From: an archaeon
GTDB lineage: Archaea > Asgardarchaeota > Hermodarchaeia > Hermodarchaeales > Hermodarchaeaceae
Reading direction: 5' to 3'
DNA: 9,628 nt
Assembly: GCA_016550395.1 (NCBI GenBank)
Contig: JABXGY010000414.1
Coordinates: 1-9,628, forward strand
This document shows, piece by piece, positions 1-6,597 of the stretch; the first letter of the stretch is position 1; every line of letters begins with the position of its first letter. The notes below the pieces were generated by a model. It was given only the letters and a program-made list of their open reading frames with translations, did no database searches and was not told the origin of the DNA. A program made the translations under genes and the position numbers.

Positions 1-1
1 A

Positions 2-373
2 TTCAAAGACGCAGGAATGATTGATTTCTCTAATAAAGAACGCTATATTCCAGAGTATGAAGAGTTATCTTTAATCCAAGGTAATTATGAACTGAAACCT
101 GGGACATACATTGTAACCTATAATGAAACTCTTCAGATTCCCACACATCTGATAGCAATTGGTCGTCCAAGATCATCTATTCTCCGATCCGGCGCTACAA
201 TTGAATCAGCTGTTTGGGATGCGGGTTATGAAGGACGATCACGTGGATTATTAACTGTTTATAACCCGCATGGCTTTGTAGTTAAACCAAATGCCCGATT
301 ACTTCATCTCGTGTTTTTCCGTTTGTTACAAGAAACTGATTCCTATAAGGGTGTCTACCAGGGTGAAACTTAG
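2..373 (+). CDS. dut: dUTP diphosphatase (dUTPase / dCTP-deaminase superfamily), 5'-truncated by window edge
   Basis: Hydrolyses dUTP to dUMP and pyrophosphate, which keeps uracil out of DNA and supplies dUMP for thymidylate synthesis. Numbering from the ATG at 17, the family motifs are visible in order: RPRSSILRSG (50-59), AVWDAGYEGR (65-74, with D68), the hydrophobic strand LLHLVFFRL (95-103) and YKGVYQGE near the C-terminus (110-117). In dCTP deaminases a catalytic Glu lies in the strand after the DAGxxG motif (VLEF in E. coli Dcd). The aligned position here appears to be Thr80, which favours a plain dUTPase. The frame stays open upstream of the ATG to the window edge, reading FKDAG, and archaeal relatives have about 40 more N-terminal residues carrying a QPxGxDL-type motif. 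The ATG at 17 is therefore probably internal and the gene begins outside the window. Its TAG stop overlaps the GTG of the next gene by one base, implying translational coupling. Confidence 0.88.
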   Translation, partial: FKDAGMIDFSNKERYIPEYEELSLIQGNYELKPGTYIVTYNETLQIPTHLIAIGRPRSSILRSGATIESAVWDAGYEGRSRGLLTVYNPHGFVVKPNARLLHLVFFRLLQETDSYKGVYQGET

Positions 374-912
374 TGGTACACAAGGCTAATGTACTGGTTA
401 CAGGTCGACCTGGTTCTGGTAAAAGTACTCTAATGAATCGTTTCATTGAAGAGGCACGACACCAAGGCGTAAGCGTTGGAGGAATTAGTACGCCGGACTT
501 CCGATTTGAAACAGGTCGAAGGAGAGGGTTTCTTATCCGTGACGTGTCTTCAGGTGCAGAAAAAATGATGGCTGCCGTCGATTTCTCCAGTCCTGTTAGG
601 GTAGGTCGTTATGGTGTGAATTTACAGGCTATTCAAGATATTGGAGTCAAAGCTATCAATCAAGCTATCCGTTCAGCTGATTTGGTTGTTATTGACGAAA
701 TTGGTAAGATGGAATTAGCAGTCCCAGAATTCTCCCGAAGTGTGATTGATGCGTTGGATTCGTCTAAACCTGTCTTAGGAACAATAGGAATGAAGCTGAA
801 AGGACCGTTTGTAAGCTTCGTGAAAAATCGTGATGATGTCACAATATTGATTCTAACTCCTGAAAATCGGACTCACTTGTATAAACAGATCTGCACGCTC
901 TTTGGCGTATAA
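373..912 (+). CDS. THEP1-type nucleoside-triphosphatase (NTPCR family)
   Basis: A 179-residue P-loop NTPase of the THEP1/NTPCR family, whose known members slowly hydrolyse NTPs to NDPs with broad specificity. The physiological role is unclear. Visible motifs are the Walker A GRPGSGKST (11-19); a GRRRGFLI segment followed by DVSSG (48-61), matching the family's GRRxGF block; VGRYGVN (77-83); Walker B with the family signature LVVIDEIGKMEL (104-115), including D108 and E109; and the late LTPENRTHL (161-169). The length matches the usual 170-190 residues. The GTG start is chosen because Walker A begins at residue 11 and a GGTGA Shine-Dalgarno sequence (362-366) lies six bases upstream. The start overlaps the upstream dUTPase stop (TAGTG). 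The gene converges on the membrane-protein gene, with only 19 bases between the two stops. Confidence 0.9.
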   Translation: MVHKANVLVTGRPGSGKSTLMNRFIEEARHQGVSVGGISTPDFRFETGRRRGFLIRDVSSGAEKMMAAVDFSSPVRVGRYGVNLQAIQDIGVKAINQAIRSADLVVIDEIGKMELAVPEFSRSVIDALDSSKPVLGTIGMKLKGPFVSFVKNRDDVTILILTPENRTHLYKQICTLFGV

Positions 913-947
913 AGAATGAAAAGGACCAAAGCTAGCGTGCTTTGGTC
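911..947 (-). terminator. Hairpin plus T-rich tract at a convergent gene junction
   Basis: Two perfect 9-base arms (924-932 and 939-947, GACCAAAGC / GCTTTGGTC) flank a 6-base loop. Read on the - strand, the stem is followed by CTTTTCATTCTTT, so it looks like an intrinsic-type terminator for the membrane-protein gene, whose TAG (932-934) overlaps the stem. On the + strand no T-tract follows, so any effect on the THEP1 gene would depend on RNA structure alone. Archaeal termination depends mainly on T-runs, so the role of the stem is inferred. Confidence 0.5.
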
Positions 948-1756
948 GGATGGTACACGATGTAGAATGATATAACTAAGAAGGTGAGACCAAGCGCTAA
1001 TCCCACAATAGCATTGAACAGGATCTCGAAGAGCAACGTATTAACAAAGTAAATCGAGATGTAAAATGCAGTCAATGGGAGAATCATTAGTACGAGCAGA
1101 AAGCTAAGAAATAGTGGGAGTCGTCTAAGGCGGAAGAGGGGTTGCCGTTTTTGGTTTTCGACATAGATGATAAGTATCAAACCAACCAGGACATTTCCCA
1201 GTGCCGAGAGGAACAGTGGTAACATTGAGGTGATTGGTACGTTTCGAAGAAAGGGGACAAGAACCCAGGACATTTGATAACTACCCCAGGCAAGTGTAAA
1301 GATAGCAGTGAATTTGAGGAGAAGGGGACCTATTGTATCAGAAGTCACACCATGTTCGCCAGGAACAACTTCTCGCCGGATGAGAAGTGATTCAATAATG
1401 ATGATTAATCCCATAATCATGAAGAAGACAGCACGAGTCCAAAATGGACCTGCAATCAGACTAGTCGGAGCAGGGAAGTAGGGGAAGAAGATGAAAAGGA
1501 TTCCTGTTATAAGTGAAAGGAAACCGAGACCTGTGAGAAATGCCCAGCCAACAAAATCCTTTCCGGGCTTGAACACATCATCGAAGATAAGGATGCCAAC
1601 GCCCATAACAATCGCGGCGAAGATGGCATAAATCATGTATTCAGAAGGCAGTAGCCAGTTGGTAAAGTATCGATAAAGTCGGTAGAGCGCATAGATGAAG
1701 AAGATGAGGGCAGTTAATTGAAGAAGCCGTGAAAGTAGATTAGAATGCTTTGCCAA
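932..1756 (-). CDS. Polytopic membrane protein of unknown function, about 8 TM helices
   Basis: I do not recognise the family. The 274 residues contain roughly eight hydrophobic spans, near residues 9-26, 40-58, 67-91, 106-125, 145-168, 178-199, 213-236 and 241-268. Basic clusters follow span 4 (RRE, 127-129) and span 6 (KRQPLFRLRR, 203-212), which with the basic N-terminus suggests both ends are cytoplasmic. No signal peptide, nucleotide-binding motif or conserved charged transport motif is evident within the membrane spans. The start is a TTG at 1756-1754. It is supported by a GGTG Shine-Dalgarno sequence (1767-1764) seven bases upstream and by the next in-frame ATG (Met41) lying after the first helix. 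The gene follows pheT after 120 bases, enough for its own promoter, although read-through from pheST is possible. It could be a transporter-like or sensor membrane protein; the sequence does not decide. Confidence 0.75.
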   Translation of the reverse strand: MAKHSNLLSRLLQLTALIFFIYALYRLYRYFTNWLLPSEYMIYAIFAAIVMGVGILIFDDVFKPGKDFVGWAFLTGLGFLSLITGILFIFFPYFPAPTSLIAGPFWTRAVFFMIMGLIIIIESLLIRREVVPGEHGVTSDTIGPLLLKFTAIFTLAWGSYQMSWVLVPFLRNVPITSMLPLFLSALGNVLVGLILIIYVENQKRQPLFRLRRLPLFLSFLLVLMILPLTAFYISIYFVNTLLFEILFNAIVGLALGLTFLVISFYIVYHPTKAR

Positions 1757-1876
1757 GGTTTTACACCACGGTGGTGTGAGATTCGTACTTGAAACCCTTA
1801 ACTGGATTGCTAAAGGTGTACGTACTTGTAGCGACTACTCTAGTTGTCTAGCAAATTAATCTTTTTGGCGATGGCT
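1757..1876. other. Spacer between pheT and the membrane-protein gene
   Basis: This 120-base region has no ORF or RNA gene that I can recognise. Besides the palindrome at its left end it holds two copies of CGTACTTG (1784-1791 and 1821-1828, 37 bases apart), the second overlapping the self-complementary GTACGTAC (1818-1825). A weak AT-rich stretch around 1852-1866 might act as a TATA element for the - strand gene but is not convincing. There is no - strand T-run after pheT, so a pheST transcript may continue into the membrane-protein gene. Confidence 0.35.
1763..1777 (-). promoter_or_regulatory. 15-bp palindrome overlapping the membrane-protein RBS
   Basis: ACACCAC-G-GTGGTGT is a perfect odd palindrome ending six bases before the TTG start codon. 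It contains the GGTG Shine-Dalgarno sequence. In the mRNA it could fold as ACACCA-CCG-UGGUGU (6 bp, 3-nt loop) and hide the ribosome-binding site. As DNA it could be an operator for a dimeric regulator. Both roles are inferred from the sequence alone. Confidence 0.4.
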
Positions 1877-3544
1877 CTAACAATTCATTATTGGAATCCA
1901 TTCCGCAAGAATTTCTAATTCAAAGGCAACACAAGGTGCTTCAATTCCATAATTCTGCAATACTGCTGGGTGGATTTCGCCAATTACTCCTAGTCGCTTT
2001 CCCTCTATGAATAGATTCGCTACTCGGCCTTTGATAAAGGAAACATTGGAGGTTTTTTTCACTTTAGCAGATAGCCCAAGATTTCCTAAAAGCGTCATGA
2101 ATTCAGCTTTCATTGCAGTAATATCTACTCGAGAATTTACTGTTGCTGCAGCTAGATGAGGACCCGTATTAGTGCAAGTCTCAGCTTTTAGATCAACTGT
2201 AACTACATCGCCTAATTCAAAGATGCGATGGGGTAGCTCTTCAGCAGTATTTTCTCCGAGAAATGCTAATAATCCAGGCAGAAGGCTGTTTCGCATTACA
2301 TGATACTCCATTGATTTGGGATTAGCGATTTCAACAACAACCTTTCTGGGACGATTCATCATCTCAAAGAGTACACGAGTATTCGTCAAGGTATAATTAT
2401 GAATTTCTTGATAGCCTAAACCCACCATTAGATCTCGAATAGTCCGTAACATAGTAGTCATAGGAAGCTCATGTCCAATTGTCATCAATTGAGGGATTGT
2501 TGCCTCAATACGGTCATATCCGAAACCGATAGCGACATCCTCAACGATATCCACATCATGAAGAATATCCACGCGGTATGCCGGAATTTCAACTATCACA
2601 ATTCCTTCATGAACCGAGGAGCTTATTCGCATCCGACCTAGCGCCTTCTTAACAGTGATTCCATCAAAATCGTAACCAATAATCTGGTTGATATTCTGTA
2701 ATGAAAGTTCGCGGTGCGTCGAGGAAAGATTGGGAAGCCTTTCACGTTCTTTAGGGTACACCACTTCAACATCCTCAAGAACACCCCCTCTTTCGGCTAG
2801 AGCTGTAATCATAATATTCAAAGTGTGAATTGTAGTTAACTTGTGAGTTCCAGTGACCTCAACAAAGATATCTTTCGTGGTTTCAACTAATCGACCTAAA
2901 TCGTTGCTGTTAATTACTGGCGGCAGACTTAGCACTTGGTTCTCTGCATCAACTAGGAGGGGATATTGTGGAAAATCTTTGATTATCTTCCCGAATTCTT
3001 GCCCCTTGGGATGCTGACGGAGAATCTGTCTAGCTGTTAGTGGGGTGTGAAACTCGAGTGGAATAAACTTTATCATATCTGGAGGTTCAGTTCGATAATA
3101 GATTGGAGGTTTAATGAGATTTAAGACGTAAAGTCCAATACTGGTTCGCTTTCGATTCCGACCAAATGTGCCTGTAAGGCGTTCTTGAAGTTGCATGAAT
3201 TCAGCAATCAAGTCATCGTTTAATTGAAGGTCGCGAATGATTCCACAAGCTAGGTAGGGACGAACCTGTGCTACAGATGGATCTACAATAGCTTGCCAAT
3301 CAGATTTACGGACCACGTAGGAAGGTGCTCCCGTTTCAATTTCTAGGAAACCACGGAGTGCCCGTGCAATACCTTCAGTTGAAAGCATATCAACACGGTC
3401 AGGATTTACTTCGATAATAGCGACGTCATTAATTTGGCTGTCAATTTCACATTTGAGCAAGAAGAGGTGTTCTTCTAGTTCTTCAAGAGACAGGTCCCGT
3501 CCGATTAGCGCCAGAAGATCTGATATCCTAACTTCAACATTCAT
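1877..3544 (-). CDS. pheT: Phenylalanyl-tRNA synthetase, beta subunit (archaeal/eukaryotic type)
   Basis: The beta subunit of PheRS, which with PheS forms the cytoplasmic (alpha-beta)2 enzyme that charges tRNA-Phe; it carries tRNA-binding and editing functions. Numbering from the chosen ATG, the visible domains are an N-terminal B1 domain (IIEVNPDRVDMLSTEGIARA, about 43-62); B3/B4 editing-domain features (RPYLACGIIRDL near 95, SIGLYVLNLIKPPIYYR near 135-151, NSNDLGRL near 212); the B5 domain (about 280-347, with IPAYRVDILHDVDIVEDVAI); and a C-terminal catalytic-like core (about 360-555, with MRNSLLPGLL and FELGDV). At 555 residues it matches archaeal PheT. An upstream in-frame GTG at 3553 lies inside the GGTGA Shine-Dalgarno sequence (3554-3550). 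That site is five bases before the ATG at 3544, so I chose the ATG. pheS ends 12 bases upstream, indicating one transcription unit. No T-run terminator follows the TAG. Confidence 0.96.
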   Translation of the reverse strand: MNVEVRISDLLALIGRDLSLEELEEHLFLLKCEIDSQINDVAIIEVNPDRVDMLSTEGIARALRGFLEIETGAPSYVVRKSDWQAIVDPSVAQVRPYLACGIIRDLQLNDDLIAEFMQLQERLTGTFGRNRKRTSIGLYVLNLIKPPIYYRTEPPDMIKFIPLEFHTPLTARQILRQHPKGQEFGKIIKDFPQYPLLVDAENQVLSLPPVINSNDLGRLVETTKDIFVEVTGTHKLTTIHTLNIMITALAERGGVLEDVEVVYPKERERLPNLSSTHRELSLQNINQIIGYDFDGITVKKALGRMRISSSVHEGIVIVEIPAYRVDILHDVDIVEDVAIGFGYDRIEATIPQLMTIGHELPMTTMLRTIRDLMVGLGYQEIHNYTLTNTRVLFEMMNRPRKVVVEIANPKSMEYHVMRNSLLPGLLAFLGENTAEELPHRIFELGDVVTVDLKAETCTNTGPHLAAATVNSRVDITAMKAEFMTLLGNLGLSAKVKKTSNVSFIKGRVANLFIEGKRLGVIGEIHPAVLQNYGIEAPCVAFELEILAEWIPIMNC

Positions 3545-3556
3545 CACATTCACCTT

Positions 3557-5098
3557 TCAAAATCTCATCGAGACCTTCCTGAGCCAACCAAGATTATGGG
3601 TAGCGAGTTCACGAATATCATTAATCCCCAACGCTGCCATGGCTAACCGATCAATACCAATTCCCCAGGCTAGAACAGGAAAGTCGATACCAAAAGGAAG
3701 GGTAACTTCAGGACGAAAAATACCCCCAGGAAGCGCTTCTTTCCAGCCAAGCCCCGGTATGAAGATGAACCCCTCAATAGATGGTTCAGTGAAAGGGAAG
3801 AATCCGGGTTTGAATTTAAGTTGTTCAATACCTACGCCCTCTGCAATTGCCCGAAGGTAACCCATAAGATCTCGAAGTGTAAGACCTTCACCACCGATAA
3901 TGCCTTCACATTGAAGGAACTCAGCAGAGTGAGTTGCATCAAATTTTTCTGGACGGAAATTCCGGTCAATGCTGAACATACGTAAAGGAGCTTGCTTGTG
4001 TTTAGATAGAAAACGAACAGAAACCGCAGTAGTTTGACTACGTAAAACAAGTTGTCGAGCAATATCGAAGCTATAGACATAACGCCACCCAGTTGATCCT
4101 GTCTTCCAGCCATTTTCATGGGTCTTAGCTACATGTTCTAAGGCTGACTGATCGACTATTTTTCCAGGTCCTTTAGGGGTTTTAATATGATAGAGATCGT
4201 GAACTTCCCGAGCTACATGGTCTTGGGGCATGAAGAGCGCGTCGCTATTCCAGAATTCCACCTCAACGAGAGGCCCCTTTGCCTCTTGGAACCCTAACCC
4301 AAGAAGAATTCGTTTCACTCGATCGATAAACTCAAGATAAGGATGTTTTTTCCCAGGGAAAAGTCGAGAAGTTGGAGCAGTGAGATTATAGGGCAAAAAA
4401 GTTTGAGTCTTCCAGGCTTCGGATTTGAGTATTTCAGGCGATAAATCCTGAATTAAATCTTTTTGAGCCAATGATGTTTCAAGTGCCTGGATTCCTTTGG
4501 AGGTAATAATTACAGATACACTTTGATGTTTCACAAGTTCTGCTAAACTCCGTTTAATTAAATCTCGTTGAATCGCCTTCCATTCCTTCACATCTAGATT
4601 CATATTCTCCCGTCGTAATTTTCCAGTCTTGAAAGCGGCATTTAAGGCTCGCTGAAGGGGATGCTGTTTGATGGATTTCGTAGCATTCGCCTTCAACTTC
4701 ATCCATGTTTGACCATCGCGTTTTGAAACAGTAATCCACCCGTTTCGGCGGGCCCAACCTAGGGCAAGTTGTTGTTCAGAAAGCTCTAGAGTCTCATCAT
4801 TAGCCATAGAACTAACGGAACCTTCTCCCCTTTGCTTGGTCAATATCTTTACTAGCCGTATTTCTGGTAATCCCTTAGAAGCAAATCGTTTCCCCTCAGG
4901 TGTAAGTTGATAGTATTCGGTTTGCGTTGTTTCATAGTCTTCAATGAGTTTCTGTTGACGGAGACTTTCTAAGAGACTCCGAACCGTTTCATCTCGTAAA
5001 TCTAGAGATTTAGCAATTAATGAAGGAGCAAGGGGAGTTTTTGTTGTCTTTAGATGATCAAGAATTTGTCGAGCCTTTTTTGATAATCTGTACCTCAT
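3557..5098 (-). CDS. pheS: Phenylalanyl-tRNA synthetase, alpha (catalytic) subunit
   Basis: The class II synthetase catalytic subunit: activates phenylalanine with ATP and transfers it to tRNA-Phe as the partner of PheT. The 513 residues match the archaeal/eukaryotic alpha subunit. The N-terminus has a winged-helix-like region (about 8-70, including LRDETVRSLLESL) of the kind found in this subfamily. The catalytic core runs from about 250 to 510, with motif-1 region VEVEFWNSDALFMPQDH (278-294), motif 2 FRPEKFDATHSAEFLQCEG (381-399), the phenylalanine-pocket FFPFTEPS (433-440) and motif 3 GIGIDRLAM (479-487). Several normally well-kept blocks deviate: LRSQTT (352-357) where LRTHTT is common, DHVARE (293-298) where DHPARD/E is usual, and EALPGGIFRPE where a VGG(A/S)GIFRPE-like block is usual. 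The ATG start is preceded by a full GGAGG (5107-5103) only four bases away. The reading frame is intact and pheT follows directly. Confidence 0.96.
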   Translation of the reverse strand: MRYRLSKKARQILDHLKTTKTPLAPSLIAKSLDLRDETVRSLLESLRQQKLIEDYETTQTEYYQLTPEGKRFASKGLPEIRLVKILTKQRGEGSVSSMANDETLELSEQQLALGWARRNGWITVSKRDGQTWMKLKANATKSIKQHPLQRALNAAFKTGKLRRENMNLDVKEWKAIQRDLIKRSLAELVKHQSVSVIITSKGIQALETSLAQKDLIQDLSPEILKSEAWKTQTFLPYNLTAPTSRLFPGKKHPYLEFIDRVKRILLGLGFQEAKGPLVEVEFWNSDALFMPQDHVAREVHDLYHIKTPKGPGKIVDQSALEHVAKTHENGWKTGSTGWRYVYSFDIARQLVLRSQTTAVSVRFLSKHKQAPLRMFSIDRNFRPEKFDATHSAEFLQCEGIIGGEGLTLRDLMGYLRAIAEGVGIEQLKFKPGFFPFTEPSIEGFIFIPGLGWKEALPGGIFRPEVTLPFGIDFPVLAWGIGIDRLAMAALGINDIRELATHNLGWLRKVSMRF

Positions 5099-5102
5099 AT
5101 GA

Positions 5103-5118
5103 CCTCCTTCCTAGGAAG
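5103..5118 (-). promoter_or_regulatory. pheS ribosome-binding site abutting a 12-bp palindrome
   Basis: CTTCCTAGGAAG (5107-5118) is perfectly self-complementary and shares one base with GGAGG (5103-5107), the strong Shine-Dalgarno sequence of pheS. The GGAGG-ATG spacing is a short four bases. The palindrome could be an operator half-site pair or a small RNA hairpin (CUUC-CUAG-GAAG) next to the RBS. No function is shown by the sequence itself. Confidence 0.4.
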
Positions 5119-5131
5119 AGAATGAATACCT

Positions 5132-5217
5132 TTAGGGGCTGATGGAGCTAAATAAGTAGGTATTAAGAACAAGCAATGATTGGTTAAGAGTGAGGGAATT
5201 CCAAGGCATCAGCCCAT
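5132..5217 (-). promoter_or_regulatory. pheST leader with tandem upstream ORFs and a 9-bp long-range inverted repeat
   Basis: With transcription starting near 5230, the leader is about 130 nt. On the - strand it contains ATG-GGC-TGA (5217-5209), whose stop overlaps a second ATG (TGATG). The second ORF runs from 5209 to a TAA at 5134-5132 and encodes 25 residues, beginning MPWNSLTL and ending LFSSISP. GGGCTGATG (5215-5207), containing its start codon, is the exact complement of CATCAGCCC (5144-5136), within its last codons. No Shine-Dalgarno sequence precedes the ATG, and only one Phe codon is present, so classic Phe-codon attenuation is not supported. No T-box sequence is seen. Confidence 0.35.
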
Positions 5218-5248
5218 CAATGGTTGAGTGGAGCAATCATTTTAGGTT

Positions 5249-5260
5249 CATATATTTAAA
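5249..5260 (-). promoter_or_regulatory. Archaeal TATA-box promoter for pheST
   Basis: On the - strand TTTAAATATATG fits an archaeal TATA box. From the usual 25-27 base spacing, transcription would begin near 5230, giving pheS a leader of about 130 nt. The box sits just downstream of the T-run that ends the Bax1 gene, as expected for a new transcription unit. Confidence 0.6.
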
Positions 5261-5269
5261 CCATCCGTT

Positions 5270-5276
5270 AAAAAAA
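5270..5276 (-). terminator. T7 run terminating the Bax1 transcript
   Basis: Seven consecutive T residues on the - strand begin 11 bases past the Bax1 TAG (5290-5288). T-runs of this kind act as archaeal terminators without needing a hairpin, and none is seen here. Together with the following TATA box this separates the PIN-Bax1 unit from pheST. Confidence 0.6.
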
Positions 5277-5287
5277 CCTTTAGGAGT

Positions 5288-6568
5288 CTAGCCGGGCAGA
5301 GCTTTCAAGATTTTCCCATAAGGAATCTCATACCGTTTACCTCTGAGTCGGTAGAAGACCACCGGATAAATTGACTTTGAGAAGTATTTACGATGTTTAG
5401 TGTCAACTAAGAGTATCATATGTTTCAAACCTTGCTGCTTCAGTAATTCTAGCTGAACACGTTTCTTTTGTGTATATTCTTCGCGCCAATAGCCAATGAT
5501 TTCAAGAAGAACTCGCTGTTCTCCTTTCACGAGGGCAAAATCTGGAATAATCAAATTGGACCCAAAAATGAACGCCTCAGGTTCGCGAATGATATCCCAG
5601 CCACGAAATTTGTTGTTGTGCCAACTCCAATAGAATTGTTTCTCCACTCTAGAATCGAGGAACGCCATATCTTCACGAATCTGTCCTCGTGGGAGTAACA
5701 CGGGTATCGATTTTGAGTCCAATTGCACATTATAATGGCGGTCTCGAAGAATCACATCAATGGAAACCTTCTCGACACGAATTTTCAGGCTAGGGGCTTC
5801 TTGCAACAAATGCGTTATGACTTGGGCAATATTCCATCCAAAAGAGGTTGCACGACCAAAAAATACCTGAGGCCCTGCAATAGTAGCACGGACTGTATTG
5901 TCTAGGGATTCTAACTCGACTAAGACCCCGTAACGTTTTGTATACTTGAGAAGGGATCGAGCCGTTGCCCCTAAACTAGTTCCGCTGATAGTAAGATTTA
6001 CTGAGTCGGAATAGTAAAGAAAGGTTTCGAACACTTCGTAATTATAGGCGGCAATTAATTGTTCAGCAGATGGTGGAGAGTTATTCCGTTGGAGAAGCAT
6101 TTGTTCTTCGCGGTGTGCAGTAAGCAGTGATTCAATAGAGTTAGCGGATAATCCAAGAGTTTCACTGACAGTGCGAAGGATTTTCTGTCGATTTTCACGA
6201 GGAAAAAACCCTCCATGGTGGTCTTGCACATATTGCCAAAACCAGAGACGGAAATCCTCTAATGAAGCAATTCCTCGTCGTTTCAAAGCAGTAAGTTGAC
6301 TTTGATTAAGGAATTCTTCAAGTTGATGAGCGAAGAATGAATAGAACCGGTTTAACAAGGTTGCAACGAGTGCACGAACCACACGATTATCTGGTGCCCA
6401 AGTTAAGGGTTCCTCGAAATCAATGGTCTCGCGGATTTTTTCGATATGAGTTTCGAAATAATCTATTAGTCGTTGTGGAAGAGCTTGATCCAGGGGAGCC
6501 GCGAGAAAATAAGGCAGCAGGCGTGTTCCTTTGATTTGGTATTTTATGTACTGTAAACGTAACACCAA
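5288..6568 (-). CDS. Bax1 / DUF790 family nuclease (PD-(D/E)XK), normally an XPB helicase partner
   Basis: Resembles archaeal Bax1 (DUF790), a structure-specific endonuclease that binds the helicase XPB and is implicated in nucleotide-excision-type repair. Features: an N-terminal region typical of the family (LRLQYIKYQIKGTRLLPYFL, 3-22), followed by RALVATLLNRF (65-75); a middle region with YNYEVFETFLYYS (175-187) and AGPQVFFGRATSFGWNIAQVI (231-251), matching the family's GP-SLF-like block; and a C-terminal nuclease domain with E309 (SRVEKQF), IPDFAL (341-346, D343), LLEIIGYW (354-361, E356) and K368/K369. These fit the PD...ExG-type catalytic core. The 426-residue length is normal. The start is TTG at 6568, with AGGGGAT (GGGG at 6581-6578) nine bases upstream; GTG at 6565 is an alternative. 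It follows the PIN-protein stop by 29 bases. No XPB gene is in the window, which is unusual for this family. Confidence 0.82.
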   Translation of the reverse strand: MVLRLQYIKYQIKGTRLLPYFLAAPLDQALPQRLIDYFETHIEKIRETIDFEEPLTWAPDNRVVRALVATLLNRFYSFFAHQLEEFLNQSQLTALKRRGIASLEDFRLWFWQYVQDHHGGFFPRENRQKILRTVSETLGLSANSIESLLTAHREEQMLLQRNNSPPSAEQLIAAYNYEVFETFLYYSDSVNLTISGTSLGATARSLLKYTKRYGVLVELESLDNTVRATIAGPQVFFGRATSFGWNIAQVITHLLQEAPSLKIRVEKVSIDVILRDRHYNVQLDSKSIPVLLPRGQIREDMAFLDSRVEKQFYWSWHNNKFRGWDIIREPEAFIFGSNLIIPDFALVKGEQRVLLEIIGYWREEYTQKKRVQLELLKQQGLKHMILLVDTKHRKYFSKSIYPVVFYRLRGKRYEIPYGKILKALPG

Positions 6569-6597
6569 TGCTGCAATCCCCTTTGAACTGATAGCTA

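Noticed and set aside
373..912. Adenylate or thymidylate kinase
   Set aside because: The Walker B region reads DEIGKMEL with the GRRxGF and VGxYGV blocks, which mark the THEP1 family and not nucleotide kinases.
3545..3553. GTG at 3553 as the start of pheT
   Set aside because: It lies within the GGTGA that serves as Shine-Dalgarno for the ATG at 3544, and it adds only three residues before the B1 domain.
3453..3860. 135-codon + strand ORF antisense to the pheS/pheT junction
   Set aside because: It lies wholly opposite two confidently assigned genes, is rich in Ser/Arg/Pro as expected of an antisense frame, and matches nothing recognisable.
3832..4119. 95-codon - strand ORF inside pheS
   Set aside because: It is an alternative frame of the pheS catalytic core, whose frame is intact and carries all motifs.
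5099..5287. T-box or Phe-codon attenuator in the pheS leader
   Set aside because: No T-box consensus, no terminator hairpin with T-run before pheS, and only one Phe codon in the 25-codon upstream ORF.
5099..5287. tRNA or C/D box small RNA in the longest intergenic region
   Set aside because: No cloverleaf or TTCGANTC-like T-arm, and no properly spaced C and D boxes despite isolated TGATG and CTGA words.
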